Part shown: positions 17,493 to 26,784 of the stretch, in pieces
Layout: each line of letters starts with the position of its first letter
How positions within the stretch are numbered: position 1 is the stretch's first letter
Origin: Methylovirgula sp.
GTDB lineage: Bacteria > Pseudomonadota > Alphaproteobacteria > Rhizobiales > Beijerinckiaceae
Assembly (NCBI RefSeq): GCF_037200945.1
Contig: NZ_JBBCGP010000001.1
Span: 620,001-684,000 of the forward strand
Direction: 5' to 3'
DNA length: 64,000 nucleotides
The notes under the pieces: generated by a model
Told to the model about the DNA's origin: nothing
Database searches by the model: none
What the model saw: only the letters and a program-made list of their open reading frames with translations
Program-made: the position numbers and the translations under genes

Positions 17493-18226
17493 TCTCCACC
17501 CAGTGACTTGCCATAAAATTCGGCGTGGAAAGCAGCCGCTTCCAAGTCCGTCAATTCGATTTCTCGCAAAGAGCGATCTTAAGGTCATCTTACGCGCAAG
17601 CCTTCAGAGAGTTGAGCAACCGCCGGCAGCGGTAGCCTCTCGAGTTTCGCCCAAGAGCTTGTAATCGCCCGCGCCTTTAGGCCGTAGCCATTTGCGCAAC
17701 GAAGGATCCCAGAAGTTTCAAACGACGCATTATTAAAACGATGCTTATCTGTTGAGCATCCACGGCAGCGCCATAGAACCGAAGTAATAATGTAAGACTT
17801 GCAAGACCCGAGTCCTGTGCTTCCGCGTTTGCCATCGCCTGCCCCTCGTGCAGCGTTACAGCACATCTGCATATCTGTTCGGTGAATGCTTGCTATCTTC
17901 ATTCGTATCAATCCCAGATGTGCTGCAATTGTGCGTGTCGCCACCGCATATCGTCAATTCACTTGGATGTGAGAGATTACGAATCGTCGCAAGTAATGAC
18001 AGTGTCACAATGAACAAGACAAACTGTCATGCTCGATTTTATGATGTACTATGGATATCGATTCATCGGGCGCTCAAACGGAGACGAGCAAATGACGACG
18101 GGCGTAATTTTCATTTTATTTCTGGCTTGCCGCGATCCAGATCGACGCTTCTTTGCGCATTGCTCAAATCAAACTCCATTATTTTTCGCGGCAATGACCA
18201 GTCCCGTTGTTTCGTTAGCAGCGTCA
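17493..18226. other. Gap within the secretion locus, no convincing gene
   Basis: Short frames exist on both strands but none has family resemblance, a good ribosome site or a plausible composition. The region is lower in GC than its surroundings, and may hold the promoter of the lipoprotein and repeat-protein pair. Confidence 0.4.
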
Positions 18227-18541
18227 CTAATGCACAAAACGAGTGGTGTCAGCGAATTCGCGGTGTTTTTGAATGATGAAAGGCGGCGATCCGTAAATGG
18301 ATCTCAACTCAGTTGCACCAACCGCATTAGCTAGTTCGTTGTTAGCTGTTTGTCCCAACGCCCCCATGTCGCTAACTACTTGAGGGGTGTCAGTAGCGTA
18401 GCCTCGCATGCTCGTCTGTGAATTGTAGTATAGCTCGACGTATTTTAGTGCGTTCTGCGTATCGCCGTTAGCAAGGGCTTTTTCGGCACCGGTGATATAA
18501 CCTTGCAGCGTCTGTACTTGCAGTTGTGTATATCCAGTCAT
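18227..18541 (-). CDS. Small hypothetical protein in the secretion locus
   Basis: This 104-residue protein has a helical N-terminal two thirds (TGYTQLQVQTLQGYITGAEK, then ALKYVELYYNSQTSMRGY) without a signal peptide, and an ending (FIIQKHREFADTTRFVH) of different character. That suggests the frame runs past the original end or is a truncated version of a longer secreted protein. It starts 11 bp downstream of the exported protein at 18553-19257, so it belongs to the same operon. Function unknown. Confidence 0.45.
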   Translation of the reverse strand: MTGYTQLQVQTLQGYITGAEKALANGDTQNALKYVELYYNSQTSMRGYATDTPQVVSDMGALGQTANNELANAVGATELRSIYGSPPFIIQKHREFADTTRFVH

Positions 18542-18552
18542 CGGTCATCCCC

Positions 18553-19257
18553 TTATTCGAGCAAAAACGAACGCATTAGCTCGCGGAGCCGCGAGTCTAT
18601 TTCGGAAGCCTTGTCCAGGTATGTTTTTGAGAAGTGGTAGATAACACCGGCGTTGTCGCCCAGGTATTCGTTGACTGTGCACGACGGGTACTTAATTGAA
18701 GAGAACTGTTTTTGATTCTCGCAGGTGAACAATAAGGTGCCGCTAGATGTTTCTTTCGTATATATTTCACTCGGGCCGACGTTTTTGAATTCGTATAATT
18801 TGTAACCGGAACCAATTAGCTTGAAATCGCCGGTCGATTTGTTTGCGGTCTGAAGGTAAAAGCGCAGCAACTCCTCTGGCGCGCGAGGATGTCTCCCATA
18901 CTCAAAAAGTGCACGTAATCGGTCACCTAACCCCGCTCGGTCGAGCTGAGCTGATTTTCCGGCAACCTGTGCGGGAAGAGGAGAGAGGCGAGGCCACTCT
19001 GCTTGGATATAAATCGATGCATATTCGTTTGGAGTTGCTGGTTGGCTCGCCCCGAGAAGATAATTACGTGGCACCGCGTAAATCTTGTTCCCGAATCGGA
19101 CTTTAACAGCGTGCGTATCAGGCAATACGGTTGTACCAAATGACGACGCATCTGTTGACGAACCGAGACTCGCAGTATTGGCAGCACGGGTGTCTGTCGG
19201 GTATAGCAGCCGCAAACACAACATACCCATAAGCGCGATGTTTATTGCCTTCATCAC
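18553..19257 (-). CDS. Exported protein following hlyD
   Basis: This is a 234-residue protein with a Sec-type signal (hydrophobic INIALMGMLCLRLLY, cleavage possibly after TRAA). The mature part includes VRFGNKIYAVPRNYLLG and a C-terminal basic and Leu-rich helix. It is not recognised beyond that. Its ATG overlaps the stop of the HlyD fragment as ATGA (19254-19257), so it was translated with the secretion adaptor and may be an accessory subunit or chaperone of that system. Confidence 0.6.
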   Translation of the reverse strand: MMKAINIALMGMLCLRLLYPTDTRAANTASLGSSTDASSFGTTVLPDTHAVKVRFGNKIYAVPRNYLLGASQPATPNEYASIYIQAEWPRLSPLPAQVAGKSAQLDRAGLGDRLRALFEYGRHPRAPEELLRFYLQTANKSTGDFKLIGSGYKLYEFKNVGPSEIYTKETSSGTLLFTCENQKQFSSIKYPSCTVNEYLGDNAGVIYHFSKTYLDKASEIDSRLRELMRSFLLE

Positions 19258-19861
19258 TCTCGTAGCCCCTCGTATTGATAGCGAACAAGTGGAGATAGGA
19301 GATAGCTGATCACACTTCGGCTACCGGTCTTGATTTCCGCCGTCACTGCCATACCTGGCTCGAGCGGCATGAAACCCTGTTCCGTCGTGACGCCGCGCTC
19401 CCTTAGTGCGACACGCACGACGTAAGTTGGTTGGCGCGCCTGACTCTCGTCATTCCCCTTCGATGCTTCGTCAGCTCGATCAACCTGTTCTTGGTCATTG
19501 ACATCGTCTGCCACTTGGGACGCGACTGCATCATGGCTTAAGCTCACGACCGTGCCATGAAGGAGGCCGTAACGGGTGAATGTGAATGCTTCGATTTTGA
19601 TCGCTGCTTCCTGCCCTTTATGCACGAAGCCAACGTGCCTGTTCGCAAGACTCGCTTCGTCTTCAAGATCAGTGTCTTTCGGACGACCATGAGCTGTTCG
19701 GCTGGCGTGACCACGCCACCAATCGTGTGAATCGAGAGCTGTTGAACCGTACCATCGACGGATGACCCGAGAACGCGGAGCTCGCATCTCTGCTTGGCTT
19801 GGGTAATCCCCTGAACCGTCGTCTGTTGCTGAATTTGCGCAATGACATCGGCATAATTCAT
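19254..19861 (-). pseudogene. HlyD-type type I secretion adaptor, N-truncated and frameshifted
   Basis: The first frame (19861 to about 19684) reads LRVLGSSVDGTVQQLSIHTI and GGVVTPAEQLMVV. After a one-base loss near 19683 a second frame continues PKDTDLEDEASLANRHVGFV, KGQEAAIKIEAFTFTRYGLL and then LEPGMAVTAEIKTGSRSVIS to the stop. This is the lipoyl/beta-barrel part and C-terminal signature of HlyD-family membrane fusion proteins, which link the inner-membrane ABC exporter to TolC. The N-terminal membrane helix and coiled coil are missing upstream. The partner ABC transporter is not in the window. Confidence 0.8.
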
Positions 19862-19908
19862 CGGCGCCCCCCCAAACTATCGATATTTGGAATTCAAAAC
19901 GTCGCAGA

Positions 19909-20424
19909 CTACTTCGCTGCGAGCACGACCCAATCGAGCGCGAACGTCACGACGCCAAAGAAAGCACTGGGCCTGCGCATGAACGGGAATGTTCTGTTGC
20001 GCATCTCTGGCGTTGCGAACAAAACTCTAACGAGCGCCTCGACCACCCGACCCTCAAGTACGGATAGGGTCAGCCTTGCCCCGGGGCGCTGGTCACCTAC
20101 GGCGTTTTTGGAGAAATACCCAAACCTCACGATTTCGGCATTCCAACCGGTGTCGTCGGTTGACGGTATTTGATTCCATAAACCGTACATCGGCGGTCGA
20201 GCTGGGAGATCGACACGAAATATCAAAGCGCCGCCGGGATCGAGGCGAACCATATTTTGAAATGAAATCTTACCTTCGGAAAGAGAAAGACAGCCGAACG
20301 GGTAGATCGTGTTCAACTCCGCTTGGGGCTCCCCAACTGCCGTCATAATTAAATTCTCCGAAGAGCCAGTGGTACTTGTCGGAAGTAGCGACTTAATTAT
20401 CATTCGGTGCTTTTCATCGTCCAC
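19909..20424 (-). CDS. Hypothetical protein
   Basis: This 171-residue protein has no recognised family. The N-terminal half reads as a compact beta-rich domain (EGKISFQNMVRLDPGGALIF, then PSTDDTGWNAEIVRFGYFSK); the last 40 residues are basic with a hydrophobic end (FFGVVTFALDWVVLAAK). It lies directly upstream of the broken hlyD on the same strand, so the C-terminus may itself be altered by the rearrangement that removed the hlyD start. Confidence that it is expressed is moderate. Confidence 0.4.
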   Translation of the reverse strand: MDDEKHRMIIKSLLPTSTTGSSENLIMTAVGEPQAELNTIYPFGCLSLSEGKISFQNMVRLDPGGALIFRVDLPARPPMYGLWNQIPSTDDTGWNAEIVRFGYFSKNAVGDQRPGARLTLSVLEGRVVEALVRVLFATPEMRNRTFPFMRRPSAFFGVVTFALDWVVLAAK

Positions 20425-20643
20425 TCCGACTATGACAATGGTTTTACGATGCTCACTGGAATTATTTTACGAAATGACAGTGTCAGTGTTGGGTACTCGA
20501 AAGCACGTCCGATGGTCGCGCTATTGATGACAAAAATGTGAGTTTTCGCCGCCGAAATCGCCAAGTTGATTGCGCCCGGAGACCTGCCTGTTGATTTGCA
20601 CTGAGAGTTGACCCGGCGTTTCCACTGAGAACTGACCCGCCTG

Positions 20644-21456
20644 TTATGTATTTTTCGGATCAGGTGCGATGGTCAAGTTTCTATTTTTCTCCTTCTTTGT
20701 TTTGGCCGCATGTGCCGAGCTGTTTTTGAACCGGAAGCTGTCGTTTCCGGTTTCAAGGATGTGACAATGGTGGGTCAGGCGATCGAGTAATGCGGTCGTC
20801 ATCTTGGGGTCGCCGAACACGCTCGCCCATTCACTGAAGCTGAGATTGGTGGTGATGATAACGCTGGTGCGCTCGTGGAGCTTGCTCAAGAGATGGAAGA
20901 GCAGCGCGCCGCCGGATGCACTGAACGGCAGGTAGCCCAACTCGTCCAGGATGACGAGGTCGGAGTGGATGAGACGATTTGCGATCTGTCCGGATCTGCC
21001 CTGTGCCTTTTCCTGATCGAGCGCATTGACCAGTTCAACGGTCGAGAAGAACCGAACACGTTTGCGGTGGTGCTCGATGGCTTGCACACCGATGGCGGTT
21101 GCGAGATGGGTTTTCCCTGTACCAGGGCCGCCGACCAGAACGACGTTGTTGGCTTCATCAATGAACTCGCAGCGATGAAGCTGGCGCACCAGCGCCTCGT
21201 TGATCTCGCTGCTTGAGAAGTCGAAGCCATTCAGGTCGCGGTAAGCTGGGAACCGCGCCGCCTTGAGCTGATAGGCCACCGATCTCACCTCCCGTTCAGC
21301 TGTTTCGGCCTTCACGAGCTGAGACAAGATCGGGATGGCGGCCTCAAAAGCCGGCGATCCCTGTTCGGTCAGCTCGCCGACGGCGTGGGCCATGCCGTGC
21401 ATCTTGAGGCTCCGGAGCATGATGATGATGGCGCCACTGGCAGGATTATGAGGCAT
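20644..21456 (-). CDS. istB: IS21 helper ATPase IstB
   Basis: This AAA+ helper of about 270 residues has Walker A GGPGTGKTHLATAIG, Walker B LVILDELGYLPF and sensor ITTNLSFSEWASVFGDPKM. I chose ATG 21456 (MPHNPASG), which overlaps the istA 3' end by 11 bp; the longer frame to 21516 lies inside istA. It appears intact and is the close relative of the istB relic at 8170-8373. Confidence 0.9.
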   Translation of the reverse strand: MPHNPASGAIIIMLRSLKMHGMAHAVGELTEQGSPAFEAAIPILSQLVKAETAEREVRSVAYQLKAARFPAYRDLNGFDFSSSEINEALVRQLHRCEFIDEANNVVLVGGPGTGKTHLATAIGVQAIEHHRKRVRFFSTVELVNALDQEKAQGRSGQIANRLIHSDLVILDELGYLPFSASGGALLFHLLSKLHERTSVIITTNLSFSEWASVFGDPKMTTALLDRLTHHCHILETGNDSFRFKNSSAHAAKTKKEKNRNLTIAPDPKNT

Positions 21457-22975
21457 GGCGCGCCTCCGCTGTTTCCCGCAAGGCGTCGTAGCGTTCGACA
21501 TCGGCCCTCGGCTCATTGGTAAGCCTCAAAGCCTGAGGCGCATCGACGCTCGGGGGAACGACAGGTTTGCCGTCGATCAGCCTGTGAAGCAGATTCAGCA
21601 CATGCGTCTTCGTCGGAACACCTGCTTCCAATGCCAGCTCGACGGCCGAGAGCACAGCCTGTTCGTCGTGCTGGAGGACAAGCGCCAGGATGTCGACCAT
21701 CTCACGATCACCGCCTGGCTTCCTGAGAAGCTGCTGTTGCAATGTCCTGAAGGCATCCGGGAGTTCGACGAAGGGAGCGCCGTTGCGAAGCGCGCCGGGT
21801 TTGCGCTGAAGGACAGCCAGATAATGGCGCCAGTCGTAGACCGTCTGGCCTGGCCCATCGTGAGAACGGTCGATGATGCGGCGATGCTCGCAGATCAGTT
21901 GACCTTCGGCGGCGACGACAATCTTCTCCGGGTAAACCCGCACGCTCACGGGGCGGTTGGCGAAGGAGGCGGGAACGCTGTAGCGGTTGCGCTCCAGATG
22001 GACGAGGCAGGTCGGGGAGACCCGTTTGGTATATTCCACAAAGCCGTCGAACGGGCGTGAGGCCGGCATGAGAGCCGAGGCTTCCTCGGCCCAGATATCG
22101 GCGATCGTTCCATGCATTCTCCCGTGCGATGTCTGTCCCCAAAGCTCCTTGCAGCGCGCCTCCAGCCATTCGTTCAGCGTATCCAGGGAGGCAAAGCGCG
22201 GGATAGGCTGCCAGAGCCGATGACGGGCATCCTGGACGTTCTTTTCGACCTGTCCCTTCTCCCAACCCGACGCCGGGTTGCAGAACTCCGGTTCGAAGAG
22301 ATAGTGACTAGCCATCGCCAGGAAGCGCGCATTGATATCGCGCGCCTTTCCACGCCCGACCTTGTCGATGGCAGTCTTCATGTTGTCATAGATGCCGCGT
22401 CGGGGCACGCCGCCGAAGACCTGGAAGGCGTGGTTGTGGGCGTCGAACAGCATCTCGTGTGTCTGCAGAAGATAGGCCCGCACGACGAAGGCCCGGCTGT
22501 AGCTCAGCTTCGTATGGGCTACCTGCAGCTTGGTGCGTTCATTGCCGATGATCGCCCAGTCCTCGGACCAGTCGAACTGGAAGGCTTCGCCGGGTTCAAA
22601 CGCCAGCGGCACAAAAATCCCACGCCCCGACGTTTGCAACTCCCTTTGCCGAGCCTCTCGCCAATCCCGGGCGAAGGCCGCAACCCGACTGTACGAGCCG
22701 TTATAACCGAGGCCGATCAGGTCGGCATGCAACTGCCCCAGTGTGCGCTTCTGCTTGCGCGGCTTGTTCGCCTCCGTTTTTAGCCACGCCGACAATCGGT
22801 CGGCGAAGGCGTCAAGCTTGCTTGGCCGCTCCGGAACCTTAAACTTCGGCTCCACATCGCCGGACCGCAGATATTTGCGGACCGTATTCCGCGACAAGCC
22901 AGTCCTGCGCGAGATCTCCCGGATCGATAGATGCTCTCGAAAATGCCAGCGTCTAATCACGCTCAATAACGCCAT
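21446..22975 (-). CDS. istA: IS21 transposase IstA
   Basis: This full-length transposase of about 509 residues has an N-terminal helix-turn-helix (FREHLSIREISRRTGLSRNT), a DDE core with FQFDWSEDWAIIG and RGIYDNMKTAIDKV, then PASGWEKGQVEKNV with the catalytic Glu, and a C-terminal beta-barrel. ATG 22975 is preferred because GGAG lies 8 bp upstream; the frame extends to 23026 without a better site. It is paired with istB downstream. Confidence 0.9.
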   Translation of the reverse strand: MALLSVIRRWHFREHLSIREISRRTGLSRNTVRKYLRSGDVEPKFKVPERPSKLDAFADRLSAWLKTEANKPRKQKRTLGQLHADLIGLGYNGSYSRVAAFARDWREARQRELQTSGRGIFVPLAFEPGEAFQFDWSEDWAIIGNERTKLQVAHTKLSYSRAFVVRAYLLQTHEMLFDAHNHAFQVFGGVPRRGIYDNMKTAIDKVGRGKARDINARFLAMASHYLFEPEFCNPASGWEKGQVEKNVQDARHRLWQPIPRFASLDTLNEWLEARCKELWGQTSHGRMHGTIADIWAEEASALMPASRPFDGFVEYTKRVSPTCLVHLERNRYSVPASFANRPVSVRVYPEKIVVAAEGQLICEHRRIIDRSHDGPGQTVYDWRHYLAVLQRKPGALRNGAPFVELPDAFRTLQQQLLRKPGGDREMVDILALVLQHDEQAVLSAVELALEAGVPTKTHVLNLLHRLIDGKPVVPPSVDAPQALRLTNEPRADVERYDALRETAEARHAS

Positions 22976-23086
22976 GTCGATCACTCCATTGCCCCCGCCA
23001 AAATCAAGCAGGGGTGGTTCGAACATGGGTCAATTCTCGATGGAAATATCCCTCTTCGCCGGGTCAGCTTTCAGTGCAAATCAACA

Positions 23087-23307
23087 TCGATATCCTCGAC
23101 GCAGGCCTGCTGACGCAGTTTGGCGTAACGCAGCCGCGCAGCGAGCCGCTTGTCCTGGCGCCATGATTTTTCGCGATCAAGCAAAAGCCCCAGCCATTCG
23201 CGATGGCTGAGGGCGTTTTCATCGGCGGCTGCGGCTTCGACGAAGGCCTTGGCCATGCCGTAAAGGCCCAAAGCATGAAGTTGCTCGAGGGTCGGATGAT
23301 TGAGCAA
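23087..23307 (-). pseudogene. istB fragment, interrupted by the neighbouring IS21
   Basis: The N-terminal 74 codons of an IstB read LLNHPTLEQLHALGLYGMAK and LLDREKSWRQDKRLAARLRY. A TTG start at 23307 fits AGGAGA 6 bp upstream. The sequence continues a few codons into the inserted element before a stop. The ATPase motifs are lost. Confidence 0.75.
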
Positions 23308-23317
23308 AACGTCTCTC

Positions 23318-24883
23318 CTAATTGTAGTAGCGGGGACCACGGATGTTGACATGCAGAATCGGCGTGCTGTCCGTGGCCCGCTTCTGCGCCGGGCGCCGAT
23401 CGAGATTGTTGACGAGGATGGATTTGACCGAGCCATACGTCAGGGCGCCGATCTCGATGGCGCGCTCGGCGGCGACTTCGACACGTTCGGCACCATAAGG
23501 ACGCACGAGCCGGACGATGCCAAGGCAGGCGCGAAAGCCCTGTTCCGGATGCGGCCGATCCTCAAGAATCTGTTCGCAGAGCGCCGCCGTCGCGGGTCCG
23601 ATCAGGCGCGCATCTTCGCGGATGCGATCAATCGTCCAGCCGGCGTAACGCCGATGACTGGATGGCATATGTTCCGGGATGGTCGTGTGCTTGTGATTGC
23701 CGCTCACGCGCGAATGCGCCGCAATCCGCTCACCCTTCAAAAAGATCTCGACCGTCCGCACGGTCAGCCGCACATCGACTTCCACGCGGGCGAAGCGATA
23801 GGGCACGCTGTAATAGTGGGCCCCGGCCTCGACGTGATAATCGATGCCGACGCGGCAGACGCGCCATTCGCAGAACTCGTAAGGCTCGGTGGGCAAAGGC
23901 TTCAGCGCCGGGCGGTCGATGTCTTCGAGGAGCTGCCGGCGGGTCACCCCAAGCCGGCGGATCGGCGCTTCCTCGTTGAGAACCTTCAACAGCTCTGCGA
24001 TCGCTGCGTTGACCTCGGCCAGGCTGTAAAAGGTCCGATGGCGTAATCTGCCGAGAAGCCATCTTTCGACGATCAGCACCGCCTGCTCGACTTTGGCCTT
24101 ATCGCGCGGCCGCCGCGGCCGCGCCGGCAAAATAGCGGTATCATAATGCGCCGCCATCTCCGCATAGGTGCGATTGACCAGCGGATCGTAGAGGCTGGCC
24201 TTGATGACCGCGGTCTTGGTATTGTCCGGCACCAGCAGATGCGGCACGCCGCCGATCATCTCCAAAGCTTGGACATGGGCGTCGATCCAATCGGCAAGCG
24301 TCTGGGTCCAGCCGGCCTGGGCAAAAGTGAAGCTGGAAGCGCCGAGCACAGCGACAAAGATTTGCGCCTTGCGGATCTCGCCCGTCAGACGATCGATGAC
24401 AACCGGCACACCGTCACCCGCGTAATCAACGAACAGCCGCTCGCCCGCCGCATGCGTTTGCCGCATCGTCACCGGCAGGCAGGCCTCCCATTGACGATAG
24501 AGATCGCAGAACCGCGAGTAGCGATAACCACCGGGATGACGCTCGATATATTCGTTCCAGAGGATCGACAGCGTGACGTGCTTGCGTTTCATCTCCCGAT
24601 GCACCGCGGCCCAATCTGGCTCCTCGTGACGCCGATGGCCCTGTTTTGTCCCGCAGTTGGTGAAAAGCTTTTGCTCCAACACCGCGTCGGTCAGACCCAC
24701 ATCGAACGGCCAGGTCAGCCCCGCCGCTTCACAGCGGCGAAGCGTCAGTCGCACCGTCGACGGCGCGACACCGACACGCCGCGCGATCTCCTGCGTCGAA
24801 ATCCCGGCATTCTTCAATCTGATGCAATCGCGCACACGGCGCATCGACATCCTCCCCATCGGCATCGAGGTCCCCCTTGGCAA
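23318..24883 (-). CDS. istA: IS21 transposase IstA (second type)
   Basis: The frame gives 521 residues; the start is uncertain among several Met codons in the first 13 residues. It has an N-terminal HTH (KNAGISTQEIARRVGVAPST), an integrase core with GERLFVDYAGDGVPVV, VPDNTKTAVIKASLYDPLVN and RDKAKVEQAVLIVERWLLG (catalytic Glu), and a C-terminal domain with EWRVCRVGIDYHVEAGAHYY. It belongs to a different IS21 subgroup from the other two in the window. It appears intact, but its partner istB is broken. Confidence 0.9.
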   Translation of the reverse strand: MPRGTSMPMGRMSMRRVRDCIRLKNAGISTQEIARRVGVAPSTVRLTLRRCEAAGLTWPFDVGLTDAVLEQKLFTNCGTKQGHRRHEEPDWAAVHREMKRKHVTLSILWNEYIERHPGGYRYSRFCDLYRQWEACLPVTMRQTHAAGERLFVDYAGDGVPVVIDRLTGEIRKAQIFVAVLGASSFTFAQAGWTQTLADWIDAHVQALEMIGGVPHLLVPDNTKTAVIKASLYDPLVNRTYAEMAAHYDTAILPARPRRPRDKAKVEQAVLIVERWLLGRLRHRTFYSLAEVNAAIAELLKVLNEEAPIRRLGVTRRQLLEDIDRPALKPLPTEPYEFCEWRVCRVGIDYHVEAGAHYYSVPYRFARVEVDVRLTVRTVEIFLKGERIAAHSRVSGNHKHTTIPEHMPSSHRRYAGWTIDRIREDARLIGPATAALCEQILEDRPHPEQGFRACLGIVRLVRPYGAERVEVAAERAIEIGALTYGSVKSILVNNLDRRPAQKRATDSTPILHVNIRGPRYYN

Positions 24884-24940
24884 AGCCGAAAGAGCAGACC
24901 CTAAAGGACCGGAAGAGGCGCTTCCCCCCGAGCGAAATCA

Positions 24941-25045
24941 TCTCGGAATCAACGGCGAGATCATCTCGGAATGGGCGGCGAATTCAAATCGGAATCGGCG
25001 GCGATTAATTCTCGGAATCGATGGCGATTTGCGTCGGAATCAGCA
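24941..25045. repeat. Five-unit terminal repeat array of IS21
   Basis: Units beginning TCGGAAT recur about every 23 bp (near 24941, 24967, 24990, 25014 and 25034), four of them followed by a GGCGA or GGCGGCGA block. This is a long version of the multiple binding-site ends of IS21 elements. Confidence 0.65.
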
Positions 25046-25255
25046 CGCAACGCAGTGGAGAATCGCGAAGCGCTTGCGGCCATGAGGCGAGGATGGTGCT
25101 CTCTGGCCGGAAGAAGGGCGCGGGACAGGTGACAAAACAGAGGGAAATACGCCGACAATTATTCGACGACTACGGAGCGTCGGCTCGCGACTGCGCTCAA
25201 GGTATTGACTTGAGGTCGCTGGAGTGAACCTCGCGATGTCGAAATGAAGATCGAG

Positions 25256-26449
25256 CTAGTTAGGCGTCGCGGTTTTCGGCAGCAGTCGGGCTCGAACAAT
25301 AGGCCAGGCGGACTTTGACCAATCGCGGAACGGCTTTTCGATGCAAACGAAGGTGAAATGAGAAATGATCAAAACAAGGATCAGCGTGATGACGACCGCA
25401 CCAAGTCCTACCGCGGCGTGCGGCTCTAAAACCGGCGTTTCATAGAGTGGTAGGTGAATTACCTTCGCATGCACCACGATTCGAAGAGTTTGGTTGACCG
25501 CCCACACGACAGAGTCGTGGACCATATAAATGGAATATGAAATCGCTCCGAGCCACGCAAATGGTGCCGTGCTGAGGAGCCGCGTCGGGCCGCTGCTCGG
25601 GGTCAAGGCAAGAGACAAGATAACGGCGGCAGACAGAAAATATATCGCCAGATCTGAATACCCCGGCGACTTAAGTTGAAGGAAAAGAACGAACGTCGTA
25701 ATGGCTACAAGCGGAAAACAGCCTATCAACCTTGGACGGGAATTTGTGATGTTAGAAGATCGCAGACGTTCATAGAACGCGAACGTCAGGACACCGAGGA
25801 AGAAGCCTGCGAGGCAACGAACTATTCCGAAATCATATGTGTAGTGAGCCAGACCTTTTTGGCTGAGCGGTACAAGCGCCGCGAGGCTAAGGCCGAAAAT
25901 ACACGCAGCCGCAATCAGAACGACTCTCTTGCTGCCGGACAGAAGGACTAGGATGCCGAACAGAATATAAGTGTAGAATTCGACACTGATGCTCCATGCT
26001 GGTTCGTTGAAAGTGCCCTTGTTAAACAAATGTAATGACTGGACTAAAAAAAGATTTCCTATGAACGAGCTAAGGTTGTTCGAGGAAAATGCGGGATTAT
26101 TGGCGACAATGCCAAAGCGCCACTGAGCGAGTGCCTTAAGGCACTCAATACCGAGCGATACAATCAAAAGGCAAAAATGGAGGGGGTATAGCCTCCAGAA
26201 TCTGAGCCACATGAATTTGGAAAAATCGAGACCGGAGCTTATTCTTTTTCCGTATGCGTAAAATATGACGAAGCCCGAAAGCACAAAAAACATATCAACC
26301 ATCAGGTAACTGTTCTGTACGTAACTCTGTGATTGCACAACGCTTGTCCAGGTCATGTGACAAAGGACAACAGAGAGAGCTGCGATGCCTCGAATGGAAT
26401 CGAGAGCTACGAAATGCGGCGCCTCTCGGGTAGATTGCAATGTCTGCAT
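25256..26449 (-). CDS. Acyltransferase-3 (OafA/YrhL-type) membrane protein
   Basis: This integral membrane protein of about 397 residues has around ten hydrophobic segments. The family signature is at the N-terminus: FVALDSIRGIAALSVVLCHM, with the active-site-type His, then MVDMFFVLSGFVIFYAYG. Such enzymes transfer acyl groups, often acetyl, from the cytoplasm to extracytoplasmic sugars (O-antigen, exopolysaccharide, Nod factor). ATG 26449 is preferred over the open frame to 26545 because the signature starts 10 residues later. The glycosyltransferase and FkbM methyltransferase nearby support a role in surface glycan modification. Confidence 0.85.
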   Translation of the reverse strand: MQTLQSTREAPHFVALDSIRGIAALSVVLCHMTWTSVVQSQSYVQNSYLMVDMFFVLSGFVIFYAYGKRISSGLDFSKFMWLRFWRLYPLHFCLLIVSLGIECLKALAQWRFGIVANNPAFSSNNLSSFIGNLFLVQSLHLFNKGTFNEPAWSISVEFYTYILFGILVLLSGSKRVVLIAAACIFGLSLAALVPLSQKGLAHYTYDFGIVRCLAGFFLGVLTFAFYERLRSSNITNSRPRLIGCFPLVAITTFVLFLQLKSPGYSDLAIYFLSAAVILSLALTPSSGPTRLLSTAPFAWLGAISYSIYMVHDSVVWAVNQTLRIVVHAKVIHLPLYETPVLEPHAAVGLGAVVITLILVLIISHFTFVCIEKPFRDWSKSAWPIVRARLLPKTATPN

Positions 26450-26784
26450 ATCAGGCTCTGGCCATTGGCAGCTGTTAGTAATCTGAAATCGATCGGAGGC
26501 GCTTCCGACATTTTTGCCGAGCGTCGTTCCGCGATCCAACAGCACATATATCCCGGCTTCTTCCCGCAGGCGTAGGCAAATTGCTCGCAGGGTAAACGGC
26601 GGCCCCTAACCGGACTGATCGACAATGCGCCAGCTCAATGGGTTCGCCGGTTGGTGCGGCGGAGGCCGCCGCGGCGTTTTGCTCAACGCTCTTCAAAAGC
26701 GCGTGAGCGTATTCCTAGGCGTGGCCTCCTCATAAAGTGAAGGGTTTTCCGAGGTCGCCGTTGTGGAAAAAACGCGTTTGGAAA
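26450..26784. other. Intergenic gap
   Basis: I see no gene here. The short frames lack ribosome sites and family resemblance. The gap separates the acyltransferase start from the 3' end of the S74 protein. Confidence 0.4.

Larger units (their letters stand above)
20589..23086 (-). mobile_element. Complete IS21-family element inserted in another IS21 element
   Basis: This 2498-bp element has inverted ends: left TGTTGATTTGCACTGAGAG, right complement TGTTGATTTGCACTGAAAG, both followed by TGACCCGGCG, plus a second internal TGACCC repeat on each side. It contains istA and istB on the minus strand. The right flank is the istB of a different IS21 element, but the rest of that istB is not found beyond the left end, so a deletion accompanied or followed insertion. 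No target duplication is visible. Confidence 0.88.
23087..25045 (-). mobile_element. Second IS21-family element, 3' half missing
   Basis: An intact istA and the first 74 codons of istB are followed abruptly by the element at 20589-23086. The upstream end is preserved, with a tandem array of terminal repeats ending at about 25045 (complement starts TGCTGATTCCGACGC). The opposite end and most of istB are absent from the window. The element therefore cannot move by itself. Confidence 0.8.

Noticed and set aside
23300..24904. Long plus-strand frames (248 and 252 codons) opposite IstA
   Set aside because: High-GC antisense shadows; Arg/Ala-rich and without motifs.
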